A stretch of 22,294 nt of DNA from CAISIP01 sp038247175 (GTDB lineage Bacteria > Pseudomonadota > Gammaproteobacteria > Burkholderiales > Burkholderiaceae_C). Where the stretch lies: positions 1-22,294 of the forward strand of contig JBBRVD010000050.1 of NCBI GenBank assembly GCA_038247175.1. Reading direction: 5' to 3'. Shown piece by piece: positions 1 through 7,722 of this stretch. How positions within the stretch are numbered: the stretch's first letter is position 1; each line of letters starts with the position of its first letter. The notes beneath the pieces are model-generated. The model was not told where the DNA came from. It did not search any database and was given only the letters and a program-made list of their open reading frames with translations. The position numbers were made by a program, and so were the translations under genes.

Positions 1-80
1 GCCTTGTCGGTCAGTTCCCCGCGCGGTTTGGTCTTGCGCGCCTTGGTTGTACTGTCGTAGGTGGGAGTGGTGGTCGCCAC
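1..80 (-). CDS. Putative tyrosine-recombinase (integrase) N-terminus, partial
   Basis: Read on the minus strand from a GTG at 80-78, the sequence stays open to the window edge and encodes about 26 residues, beginning VATTTPTYDSTTKARKTKPR and continuing GELTDKA. A basic N-terminal tail leading into an LTDKA-type segment is how the Arm-DNA-binding (DUF4102-like) domain of tRNA-associated integrases commonly begins. The position fits too: it lies just beyond the 3' end and terminator of tRNA-Ser, the usual place for an island or prophage integrase. The catalytic domain is outside the window, so the family cannot be proven. The GTG has only a weak ribosome-binding site; the one nearby ATG (88-86) is in another frame that closes after about 25 codons. 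The product is an inference from a short peptide plus location. Confidence 0.5.
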   Translation of the reverse strand, partial: MATTTPTYDSTTKARKTKPRGELTDK

Positions 81-110
81 GATTCCATGATTTGAGCCGA
101 TCCGGGAGCG

Positions 111-178
111 ATACCCCCTTAAGGACCAGCTGCCACTCCCAAAGATACCCCCGCTAAGACATGGCTTGCAATACCCCG
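111..178. repeat. Three ATACCCC(C) motifs between integrase start and tRNA-Ser
   Basis: ATACCCCC occurs at 111-118 and 145-152, and ATACCCCG at 171-178; on the minus strand they read GGGGGTAT, GGGGGTAT and CGGGGTAT. The first two are preceded by G (GATACCCCC). Spacing is 34 and 26 bp. All three lie upstream of the putative integrase start. Short direct repeats in this position are typical of arm-type or excisionase sites in an attachment region, but that role is inferred here. Confidence 0.5.
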
Positions 179-192
179 CATCGGACGGCAGA

Positions 193-221
193 AAACAAAA
201 AAGCCCCGTAGATAGGGGCTT
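193..221 (-). terminator. Rho-independent terminator of tRNA-Ser
   Basis: On the minus strand a 7-bp perfect stem, AAGCCCC (221-215) and GGGGCTT (207-201) with a 7-nt loop, is followed by TTTTTTGTTTT (200-193 region). It lies about 46 nt past the tRNA 3' end and reads in the tRNA's direction. The stem plus T-run is clear and typical of a tRNA transcript terminator. Confidence 0.88.
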
Positions 222-265
222 TCAGGGGGATCTGGTGGACCGTGTTGGATGGTGAAAAACGCATC

Positions 266-357
<92 letters not shown>

Positions 358-367
358 GGTGGCCGGG

Positions 368-373
368 ATTGTA
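368..373 (-). promoter_or_regulatory. -10 element of the tRNA-Ser promoter
   Basis: On the minus strand TACAAT lies 10 nt upstream of the mature tRNA 5' end, so transcription would begin within a few bases of the tRNA. No good TTGACA-like -35 is visible; ATTCCA/TTCCAC at the right distance is poor. The -10 and its distance are seen in sequence; function is inferred. Confidence 0.5.
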
Positions 374-642
374 GCAGCGTGCTCCCGCGTGGAATGGGCT
401 GCCTGCAGGCGGTCCAGGGCGGGTTGGTGCCGGATTTTCGACGGCGGCGTCGTGCGCGCCGCAAGCGTCGCGCAAGGGTTGACCGCGTGGCCGTTACGGC
501 TCGAGTCGCGCCGCTCGTGGATCCAGCGAACTACATGTTGCGACCAAATGTCAGCTACAAACCGGCTTGCGGCGTTCGAATTCCTTACACTGCCCGGCTT
601 GGACAGCTTTTTGCCGGCATCGCCCGGCCGAACGGAGATCGC

Positions 643-2922
643 ATGAAATTTCGCTTCCCCATTGTCATCATTGACGAGGACTTCCGCTCCGAGAACACTT
701 CCGGCCTGGGCATTCGTGCTCTGGCCCAGGCGATCGAGAGCGAGGGCTTCGAGGTGTTGGGGGCTACCAGTTACGGTGATCTGTCCCAGTTCGCGCAGCA
801 GCAGTCGCGCGCCAGCGCATTCATCCTGTCGATCGACGATGAGGAGTTCACCAACGACGCCGATCTGGGCCCGGCGGTACAGAACCTTCGCAACTTCATA
901 GCTGAAGTGCGGCGCAAGAACCTGGACGTTCCGCTGTACGTGTACGGCGAGACCAAGACCTCGCGCCACATCCCGAACGACATCCTGCGCGAACTGCATG
1001 GTTTCATTCACATGTTCGAGGACACGCCGGAGTTCGTGGCGCGCCACATCATTCGCGAGGCCCGCAGCTACCTCGAAGGTGTTCAGCCACCATTCTTCAA
1101 GGCCTTGCTCGACTATGCCGAAGATGGCTCCTACTCCTGGCATTGCCCGGGCCATTCCGGCGGCGTTGCGTTCCTGAAAAGCCCGGTCGGGCAGATGTTC
1201 CACCAGTTCTTCGGCGAGAACATGTTGCGGGCCGACGTATGCAACGCCGTGGAGGAGCTCGGGCAGCTGCTCGACCACACCGGACCGATCGCTGACTCAG
1301 AGCGCAATGCGGCGCGTATCTTCAACGCCGATCATTGCTTCTTCGTCACGAACGGCACCAGCACCTCGAACAAGATGGTCTGGCACCACTGTGTGGCACC
1401 TGGCGATGTCGTCGTGGTAGACCGCAACTGTCACAAGTCGATTCTGCACGCGATCATCATGACCGGGGCAATACCGGTGTTCCTCAAACCCACGCGCAAC
1501 CACTTCGGCATCATCGGCCCGATCCCGAAAGAAGAGTTCGAGCCGGCGGCGATCCAGGCCAAGATCCGCAAGAATCCGCTGCTCAAGGGCGTGGATGCGA
1601 AAAGCGTCAAGCCCCGGGTGTTGACGATCACCCAGTCGACCTACGACGGCGTGCTCTACAACACCGAGACCATCAAGCATCTGCTCGACGGTTACGTCGA
1701 CAACCTGCATTTCGACGAAGCCTGGCTGCCCCATGCGGCGTTTCATCCGTTTTACGGTGCCTATCATTCCATGGGCAAGAAGCGCAAGCGGCCGAAGAAA
1801 GCGGTGGTGTATGCGACGCAGTCGATCCACAAGCTGCTCGCCGGTATCAGTCAGGCCAGCCAGGTGCTGGTGCAGGATGCGCAAGAGACCAAGCTCGACC
1901 GCCACCTGTTCAATGAGGCCTACCTGATGCACATCTCGACCAGCCCGCAATACAGCATCATCGCCAGCTGCGACGTGGCTGCGGCAATGATGGAGCCGCC
2001 TGGCGGCACGGCACTGGTCGAGGAGAGCATCGCCGAGGCGCTCGATTTCCGGCGTTCGATGCGCAAGATCGACGACGAGTATGGCGACGACTGGTGGTTC
2101 AAGGTCTGGGGGCCGGACCATCTGGTGGATGAGGGCATCGGCCGAGCCGACGACTGGATCATCAAGGGCGAGTCCCGCAAAGGCAAGGGCAGCGACAACT
2201 GGCACGGTTTCGGCAAGCTGGCGGCGGGCTTCAACATGCTCGATCCGATCAAGTCGACCATCGTCACGCCGGGCATGGACCTGGGTGGCAAATTCGCCAA
2301 GACCGGCATACCAGCGAGCATCGTCACCAAGTTCCTGGCCGAACACGGCGTGGTGGTTGAGAAAACCGGCCTGTACAGCTTCTTTATCCTGTTCACGATC
2401 GGCATCACCAAGGGGCGCTGGAACACCTTGCTGACCGCATTGCAGCAGTTTAAGGACGACTATGCCAAGAATCAGCCGATGTGGCGCATCCTGCCGGAGT
2501 TCTGCCGCGACAACCCGAAATACGAAAAAATGGGCCTGGCCGACCTGTGCCAGTTCGTGCACCAGCTCTACGCCAAATACGACATCGCCCGCCTGACGAC
2601 CGACATGTACCAGAGCGACCTGGCCCCCGCCATGACGCCGTCCGATGCCTTTGCCCATATCGCCCGGCGCAAGACCGAGCGGGTGGAGATCGATCAGCTG
2701 GAGGGACGGGTCACGGTGGGCCTGGTCACGCCGTATCCTCCTGGCATTCCGTTGTTGATCCCGGGCGAGGTGTTCAACCGCAAGATCGTCGACTACCTGA
2801 AGTTCTCGCGCGAGTTCAACCAGCAGTGCCCGGGATTTGGCACCGACATTCATGGCCTGGTGAACGAACCGGACGAGTCCGGCAAGTTGCGGTACTACGC
2901 CGACTGCGTGGCGCGCAGCTGA
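643..2922 (+). CDS. Lysine/arginine/ornithine decarboxylase, PLP-dependent (fold type I)
   Basis: A 759-aa inducible-type basic amino acid decarboxylase that removes CO2 from Lys, Arg or Orn to yield cadaverine, agmatine or putrescine, consuming a cytoplasmic proton. It has an N-terminal receiver-like wing (about residues 1-130), the large PLP domain and a C-terminal domain. Visible motifs are DRNCHKS (His264, expected to stack on PLP), HFDEAW (Asp358, pyridine nitrogen) and TQSIHKLLAG (Lys397, Schiff base). The length is close to AdiA (about 755 aa) and longer than E. coli CadA or SpeC, but the sequence style is the betaproteobacterial group whose substrate is not settled by annotation. The ATG at 643 is chosen because it has GGAG at 634-637 and begins the wing domain (MKFRFPIVII). 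The same frame is open back to 379, but that part codes for nothing recognisable. No antiporter gene is adjacent, so a complete acid-resistance pair is not evident. Confidence 0.93.
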   Translation: MKFRFPIVIIDEDFRSENTSGLGIRALAQAIESEGFEVLGATSYGDLSQFAQQQSRASAFILSIDDEEFTNDADLGPAVQNLRNFIAEVRRKNLDVPLYVYGETKTSRHIPNDILRELHGFIHMFEDTPEFVARHIIREARSYLEGVQPPFFKALLDYAEDGSYSWHCPGHSGGVAFLKSPVGQMFHQFFGENMLRADVCNAVEELGQLLDHTGPIADSERNAARIFNADHCFFVTNGTSTSNKMVWHHCVAPGDVVVVDRNCHKSILHAIIMTGAIPVFLKPTRNHFGIIGPIPKEEFEPAAIQAKIRKNPLLKGVDAKSVKPRVLTITQSTYDGVLYNTETIKHLLDGYVDNLHFDEAWLPHAAFHPFYGAYHSMGKKRKRPKKAVVYATQSIHKLLAGISQASQVLVQDAQETKLDRHLFNEAYLMHISTSPQYSIIASCDVAAAMMEPPGGTALVEESIAEALDFRRSMRKIDDEYGDDWWFKVWGPDHLVDEGIGRADDWIIKGESRKGKGSDNWHGFGKLAAGFNMLDPIKSTIVTPGMDLGGKFAKTGIPASIVTKFLAEHGVVVEKTGLYSFFILFTIGITKGRWNTLLTALQQFKDDYAKNQPMWRILPEFCRDNPKYEKMGLADLCQFVHQLYAKYDIARLTTDMYQSDLAPAMTPSDAFAHIARRKTERVEIDQLEGRVTVGLVTPYPPGIPLLIPGEVFNRKIVDYLKFSREFNQQCPGFGTDIHGLVNEPDESGKLRYYADCVARS

Positions 2923-2929
2923 GGGCAGG

Positions 2930-2949
2930 CGCGGCGCATCGGCGCCGCG
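2930..2949. terminator. GC-rich hairpin between convergent decarboxylase and fabI
   Basis: CGCGGCGC (2930-2937) and GCGCCGCG (2942-2949) form an 8-bp perfect stem around the loop ATCG. It lies in the 46-bp gap between the two convergent stop codons and could end transcription in both directions. There is no T-run on either side, so it is not a canonical rho-independent terminator. Confidence 0.4.
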
Positions 2950-2968
2950 GTCCTGTCACGCCAGCACT

Positions 2969-3763
2969 TCAGGCCGCCCCGTCGGCTATGGTCGAAATAG
3001 CCACCGCGTTGAAGCCGCCGTCGACATAGGTGATCTCCGCACTGACGCCGCCGGCCAGGTCGCTTAGCAGGAAAGCGGCCACGTTGCCGATATCCTCGAG
3101 CGTCACGTTGCGCCGGATCGGCGAGGCCCTCGCCACCACGCCGAGCAGCTTGCCGAAATCCTTGATTCCGCTGGCCGCAAGCGTCTTGATCGGACCGGCG
3201 CTGATGCCGTTGACTCGGGTGCCGCGCGGCCCCATCGCCTCGGCCAGGTAACGCACGCAGGCCTCCAGCGAAGCCTTGGCCAGGCCCATGGTGTTGTAAT
3301 TCGGCACGATGCGCTCCGCGCCCAAATAGGTCAGCGTCAGCAGCGACGATTTGTCGCTAAGGTATGGCAGGGCGGCCTTGGCCATGCCCGCGAAGCTGTA
3401 GGCGCTGATGTCGTGCGCGATCCGGAAGTTCTCGCGGGACAGGCCGTCCAGGAAATTACCGGCAATCGCCTCGCGAGGCGCGAAGCCGATGGCGTGTACG
3501 AAACCGTCGAGCTGCGGCCAGGTCTGCGACAGGTCCGTGAAAAGGCGCTCGATTTGAGCATCGTCGCCAACGTCGCAGTCGAAGATCAGTTTCGAGTCCA
3601 GGCCGGCGGCAAATTCGGTGATGCGGTCCTTGAAACGCTCGCCGACATAACTGAATGCCAGCTCCGCGCCCTGCGCGCGGCAGGCCTTGGCGATTCCGTA
3701 CGCGATCGAACGGTTGCTGAGCACACCGGTGATCAACAGTTTTTTGCCGGCCAGAAAACCCAT
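2969..3763 (-). CDS. fabI: Enoyl-[acyl-carrier-protein] reductase (NADH)
   Basis: FabI reduces trans-2-enoyl-ACP to acyl-ACP, the last step of each cycle of type II fatty acid synthesis in the cytoplasm. The protein has 264 aa, close to the E. coli enzyme. It is an atypical short-chain dehydrogenase: TGVLSNRSIAYG (residues 12-23) is the cofactor loop, and the catalytic set Tyr146, Tyr156 and Lys163 (TYLGAER...NYNTMGLAKAS) falls at the same numbers as in E. coli FabI. Gly93 (AIGFAP), the residue whose change gives triclosan resistance in E. coli, is unchanged. The start has GGAG at 3775-3772, 8 nt before the ATG. It is convergent with the decarboxylase and divergent from yejA, with only 37 bp between the start codons. 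Confidence 0.97.
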   Translation of the reverse strand: MGFLAGKKLLITGVLSNRSIAYGIAKACRAQGAELAFSYVGERFKDRITEFAAGLDSKLIFDCDVGDDAQIERLFTDLSQTWPQLDGFVHAIGFAPREAIAGNFLDGLSRENFRIAHDISAYSFAGMAKAALPYLSDKSSLLTLTYLGAERIVPNYNTMGLAKASLEACVRYLAEAMGPRGTRVNGISAGPIKTLAASGIKDFGKLLGVVARASPIRRNVTLEDIGNVAAFLLSDLAGGVSAEITYVDGGFNAVAISTIADGAA

Positions 3764-3800
3764 GACTCAATCTCCATGAAAAATCCGTGAGAATTGTCGC

Positions 3801-5600
3801 ATGCACAAATGGCTATTCTTGATGTTGCTGCTGCCGGCCTGGTCGGCATGGGCAGCATACGGGTATGCGTTGTGGGGTGACTTGAAGTATCCGCCCGGTT
3901 TCAACCACTTCGACTATGTCAATGCCCAGGCGCCCAAGGGCGGCGAATTGCGCCTGGTCAGCAACTTGCGGGTATCGACCTTCGACAAGTACAACCCGTT
4001 CACGATCCGGGGCAGCGCGCCGGCCTACCTGTCCGCCCTGATGTTCGACACCCTGCTCGCGGGTGCACTCGACGAGACAGGGTCTGGTTACGGACTCCTG
4101 GCCGAGGATGTCACAGTCGCTGACGATGGCTTGTCGGCCACCTTTCGCCTGCGGCCGCAGGCCCGATTCCACAATGGCGACCCAGTGCTGGCCGCCGACG
4201 TCAAGCACAGCTACGACACCCTGATGGGGCCGCACGTGTCGCCGGCCTACAAGACCATCTTGCAGGAGGTGGCAGGCATCGAGGTGCTCGATGCCCGCAC
4301 GGTGCGATACCGCTTCCGTCAGCCGAACCGGGAATTGCCACTGACGGTTGGCGGCTTGCCGGTCTTCAGCCGCAAGTGGGGTATGGAGAACGGCATCGCC
4401 AAGACCTTCGACAATGTCGTGATGGACATTCCGATCGGCAGCGGCCCCTACCGGATCGGCCCGGTCAAGTTCGGCAAGGACGTCACCTACGTCCGCGATC
4501 CGGAATACTGGGCGCGAGACCTGAACGTGCGCCGGGGTACCGGCAACTTCGATCGCATCACGGTCAAGATCTACAAGGACAACACGGCGCGGCTGGAGGC
4601 GCTCAAGGCTGGCGAGTTCGACCTGATGCGGTTTTTCTCGGCCGGTGACTGGGCGCGCCGGGTCAGCGGCAAGCGCTTCGACAGCGGGGAACTGGTCAAG
4701 GCGGAGTTCCGCCACCGTCTGCCCTCGGGTTTCCAGAGCTATGTACTCAACACCCGGAGCCCGATGCTCTCGGACGTACGGGTACGGCAAGCCTTGGGCC
4801 TGGCCTTCGACTACGAATGGATGAACCGCCAGATGTTTTACAACTCGTACCAGCGCGTCAACGGTCTGTTCGGCAACACCGATTGCCAGGCCAGCGCCGC
4901 GCCCTCGGCCGAGGAAATGGCGCTGCTCGAACCCTGGCGTGGCAAGGTACCCGATGCGGTGTTCGGCCCTATGGCGGCTCCGCCGCGAACCGATGGCGAT
5001 TCGTCCTTGCGCGGCAATCTGCGCCAGGCCAAGGCCTTGCTCAACGACGCCGGCTGGTCGGTGCGCGAGGGCAAGCTGCGCAACGCCAAGGGTGAGCCGC
5101 TGGTGCTCGAATACATGGACAGCAACGAGGGGGGTGCCCGCACAGTGACCCCATGGGCTCGCAACCTCGAAAAGATCGGCGTGACGCTGGTGTTTCGGCC
5201 AGTCGACTTTGCGCTGTACCAGCAGCGGTTGCAGAAATTCGATTTCGATGTCACGACACTGGCTTACCAGGGTACCCACAACCCGGGGCAGGAATACGCC
5301 GACCTGTTTGGCAGCCAGGCGGCAGATATCGAGGACTCGGGCAACATGACTGGCGTCAAGAGCCCGGCCATCGATGCGCTCGTGGGCCGCATGACCAGCG
5401 CAGGCAGCAAGGCCGAACTGCTTCCCGCCTGCCGTGCGCTGGAGCGGGTGGTTGCGCATAGCCACATCCTGATTCCACAGTGGACCGCCGGCACCCACCG
5501 TATCGCCTACAACGCCTGGCGGCTCGCGCGGCCGCAACAGATGCCACCTTACGCCCAGGGCGAGGGTTGGGCGATCGACACCTGGTGGGCAAAGAAATAG
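3801..5600 (+). CDS. yejA: Periplasmic oligopeptide/microcin C-type binding protein YejA
   Basis: Extracellular solute-binding protein family 5 (SBP_bac_5), the substrate-capturing part of the YejABEF importer. In E. coli YejABEF takes up microcin C and is thought to import short peptides. The 599-aa length is near E. coli YejA (about 604). A signal peptide is clear: MHKW, a hydrophobic run LFLMLLLPAW, then AWA before AYGYALWGDLKYP, giving probable cleavage near residue 18. The mature N-terminus, ALWGDLKYPPGFNHFDYVN followed by APKGG, is the usual start of this subgroup, as is the segment FNPF-like DKYNPFTIRG. The Shine-Dalgarno is weak (GAGAA near 3789). It is the first gene of a tight four-gene operon, ending 3 nt before yejB. 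Confidence 0.93.
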   Translation: MHKWLFLMLLLPAWSAWAAYGYALWGDLKYPPGFNHFDYVNAQAPKGGELRLVSNLRVSTFDKYNPFTIRGSAPAYLSALMFDTLLAGALDETGSGYGLLAEDVTVADDGLSATFRLRPQARFHNGDPVLAADVKHSYDTLMGPHVSPAYKTILQEVAGIEVLDARTVRYRFRQPNRELPLTVGGLPVFSRKWGMENGIAKTFDNVVMDIPIGSGPYRIGPVKFGKDVTYVRDPEYWARDLNVRRGTGNFDRITVKIYKDNTARLEALKAGEFDLMRFFSAGDWARRVSGKRFDSGELVKAEFRHRLPSGFQSYVLNTRSPMLSDVRVRQALGLAFDYEWMNRQMFYNSYQRVNGLFGNTDCQASAAPSAEEMALLEPWRGKVPDAVFGPMAAPPRTDGDSSLRGNLRQAKALLNDAGWSVREGKLRNAKGEPLVLEYMDSNEGGARTVTPWARNLEKIGVTLVFRPVDFALYQQRLQKFDFDVTTLAYQGTHNPGQEYADLFGSQAADIEDSGNMTGVKSPAIDALVGRMTSAGSKAELLPACRALERVVAHSHILIPQWTAGTHRIAYNAWRLARPQQMPPYAQGEGWAIDTWWAKK

Positions 5601-5603
5601 GCC

Positions 5604-6638
5604 ATGTTCGCTTACATCCTCAAGCGCTTGCTGCTGATGGTGCCCACCTTGCTGGGTGTGCTGACCATCACCTTCATCGTGATCCAGTTCGTGCCCGGTG
5701 GGCCGGTCGAGCAATACCTGGCGGAGGCCAAGGCGGGAGCCACCGCCGGCGGCGGTGCCGAGGGTGGTGGCCTGACCTACCGGGGAGCCCAGGGTGTGGA
5801 TAGCAAGCGTCTGGAGCAGATCAAGGCCCTGTACGGCTTCGACAAGCCAGCGCATGAGCGCTTCCTCGACATGCTGGCGCGGTTTGCGCGGTTCGACCTG
5901 GGCCGCAGTTTTTTCCAGAACAAGGACGTCGGTGAACTGATCATCGAGAAATTGCCGGTGTCGATCACGCTCGGACTATGGACCTTCTTCATCAGTTACG
6001 GCATTGCCGTGCCCCTGGGCGTCGCAAAGGCAGTACGTGCCGGCACCCGGTTCGACTTCGTCACCACGTTGATCGTGCTGGTGGGCTATGCGATTCCCGG
6101 GTTCGTGCTCGGTGTGGCCCTGCTCGTCATCTTTGGCGGACAACTGCAATGGTTCCCGCTGCGCGGGCTGACATCGAGCAACTGGGACGAACTGAGCTGG
6201 GGTGCGCGGATCGTCGATTACCTGTGGCATATCGCCATGCCGGTGACAGCGATGGTGCTGGGCAGTTTCGCCGTCACCGCGATGCTGACCAAGAACGCAT
6301 TCCTGGAAGAGATCCGCAAGCAGTACGTCGTGACGGCACGCGCCAAGGGGCTCAGCGAGCGCCAGGTGTTGTGGAAACACGTGTTCCGCAATGCGCTGAT
6401 CCCGATCATCACGGGTTTCCCGGCAGCGTTCATCGGTGCATTCTTCACCGGTGCGTTGCTGATCGAGACCTTGTTCTCGCTTGACGGCATGGGCCTGCTC
6501 AGTTATGAGAGCGTGATCCGGCGCGACTACCCGGTAGTGCTGGGCACCTTGTACCTGTTCACGCTGATCGGCCTGGTCACCAAGCTGATTTCCGACCTGT
6601 GTTATGTCTGGGTCGACCCGCGTGTCAAGTTCGACTGA
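5604..6638 (+). CDS. yejB: Peptide ABC transporter permease YejB
   Basis: Inner-membrane permease of the YejABEF importer (BPD_transp_1 family), 344 aa. It begins with the typical DppB/OppB-like segment MFAYILKRLLLMVPTLLGVL followed by ITFIVIQFVPGGPVEQYL, the first membrane helix. A Gly/Ala-rich stretch follows (AKAGATAGGGAEGGG, about residues 39-53), then further helices. The cytoplasmic EAA loop that contacts the ATPase is seen as TARAKGLSERQVLWKHVFRN, late in the protein. It ends WVDPRVKFD, as this subfamily usually does. The ATG lies 3 nt after the yejA stop and yejE starts 1 nt after its stop, so translation is probably coupled. Confidence 0.95.
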   Translation: MFAYILKRLLLMVPTLLGVLTITFIVIQFVPGGPVEQYLAEAKAGATAGGGAEGGGLTYRGAQGVDSKRLEQIKALYGFDKPAHERFLDMLARFARFDLGRSFFQNKDVGELIIEKLPVSITLGLWTFFISYGIAVPLGVAKAVRAGTRFDFVTTLIVLVGYAIPGFVLGVALLVIFGGQLQWFPLRGLTSSNWDELSWGARIVDYLWHIAMPVTAMVLGSFAVTAMLTKNAFLEEIRKQYVVTARAKGLSERQVLWKHVFRNALIPIITGFPAAFIGAFFTGALLIETLFSLDGMGLLSYESVIRRDYPVVLGTLYLFTLIGLVTKLISDLCYVWVDPRVKFD

Positions 6639-6639
6639 C

Positions 6640-7722
6640 ATGAATCTGCGTGCTGACGTGACCGTGCGTCCTCCCAGCCGCTCGCCGGCGCGTCGTGCCT
6701 GGGCGCGCTTTCGGCGCAACCGGCTGGGTTACTGGAGCCTGGTTGCGTTTTGCACCATCGCGATATTGAGCCTGTTCGCCGAGCTGTTTTCCAACGACCG
6801 GCCCCTGGTTGTGCGTTACGAGGGAAGTTATTACTTTCCGATGGTCCAGGACTACCCCGAGACGACCTTCGGCGGCGACTTCCTGACTGCCACCGACTAC
6901 CTCGACCCGTTCATCCGCGAGCGCCTGGCGCAGGATGGCAACTGGGCCATCTTTCCGCTGAACCGCTACGGACCGAAGACACTGAACTATTTCGCCGCCA
7001 GTCCCAATCCATCGGCACCCACCAGCGAGAACTGGCTGGGCACCGACGACCGCGGGCGGGATTTGCTGGCCCAGCTCATCTACGGTTTTCGCGTCAGCGT
7101 GTTTTTTGCGCTGGCGCTGACAGTCACGGGTGTCGTACTGGGTGTGTTGGCGGGTGCACTGCAGGGCTTTTTCGGCGGCAAGACCGACCTGGCGTTCCAG
7201 CGTTTCATTGAGGTCTGGGGCGCGATGCCGGAGTTGTATTTGCTGATCATCTTCAGCGCCATCTTTGCGCCCAGCCTGGCGCTGCTACTGGTGTTGCTGA
7301 GCCTGTTCGGCTGGATGGGCCTGTCGGACTATGTGCGTGCCGAATTCCTGCGCAATCGCCAGCTCGATTACGTGCGCGCGGCACGCGCACTGGGCGTGGG
7401 CAACTGGCAGATCATCATGCGTCATATCCTGCCCAACAGCCTGACGCCGGTGGTCACCTTCCTGCCATTTCGCATGAGCGGCGCGATCCTGGCACTGACC
7501 TCGCTCGATTTTCTGGGGCTGGGTGTGCCTCCGGGCACGCCGTCGCTGGGCGAGTTGTTGTCGCAGGGTAAGAACAACATCGACGCCTGGTGGATTTCCC
7601 TGTCCACCTTTGCCGTACTGGTGATGACTCTGCTGCTGCTGACCTTCATGGGTGATGCCTTGCGCGACGCGCTTGATCCGCGCAAGGTCGACCAGGCGCC
7701 GGCGCCGGAGACCCAACCATGA
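6640..7722 (+). CDS. yejE: Peptide ABC transporter permease YejE
   Basis: Second inner-membrane permease of YejABEF, 360 aa from this start. Features match E. coli YejE: RAWARFRRNRLGYWSL before the first helix, a long periplasmic segment (NDRPLVVRYEGSYYFP ... NWLGTDDRGRDLLAQLIYG), then the BPD_transp_1 core with the EAA loop RAARALGVGNWQIIMRHILP, and a C-terminal DALDPRKV. The ATG at 6640 is 1 nt after the yejB stop, consistent with coupling. An in-frame ATG at 6604 would overlap yejB by 35 nt and has no ribosome-binding site, so I prefer 6640. The stop overlaps the yejF start (ATGA). Confidence 0.94.
   Translation: MNLRADVTVRPPSRSPARRAWARFRRNRLGYWSLVAFCTIAILSLFAELFSNDRPLVVRYEGSYYFPMVQDYPETTFGGDFLTATDYLDPFIRERLAQDGNWAIFPLNRYGPKTLNYFAASPNPSAPTSENWLGTDDRGRDLLAQLIYGFRVSVFFALALTVTGVVLGVLAGALQGFFGGKTDLAFQRFIEVWGAMPELYLLIIFSAIFAPSLALLLVLLSLFGWMGLSDYVRAEFLRNRQLDYVRAARALGVGNWQIIMRHILPNSLTPVVTFLPFRMSGAILALTSLDFLGLGVPPGTPSLGELLSQGKNNIDAWWISLSTFAVLVMTLLLLTFMGDALRDALDPRKVDQAPAPETQP

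Noticed and set aside
567..591. Sigma-70 promoter for the decarboxylase (TTGCGG and TACACT)
   Set aside because: The spacer is only 13 nt; the boxes cannot work together as a standard promoter, so it was not listed.
379..642. N-terminal extension of the decarboxylase frame
   Set aside because: The translation is Arg-rich and unrelated to the family. The ATG at 643 has a good Shine-Dalgarno and the expected N-terminus.
1297..2853. 518-codon open frame antisense to the decarboxylase
   Set aside because: A shadow frame; all PLP motifs are on the plus strand.
3813..5855. 680-codon open frame antisense to yejA
   Set aside because: A shadow of yejA codon usage; no family features, while yejA has a signal peptide and family motifs.
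6604..6639. Upstream start for yejE
   Set aside because: It overlaps yejB by 35 nt and has no ribosome-binding site; the ATG at 6640 directly after the yejB stop is better.
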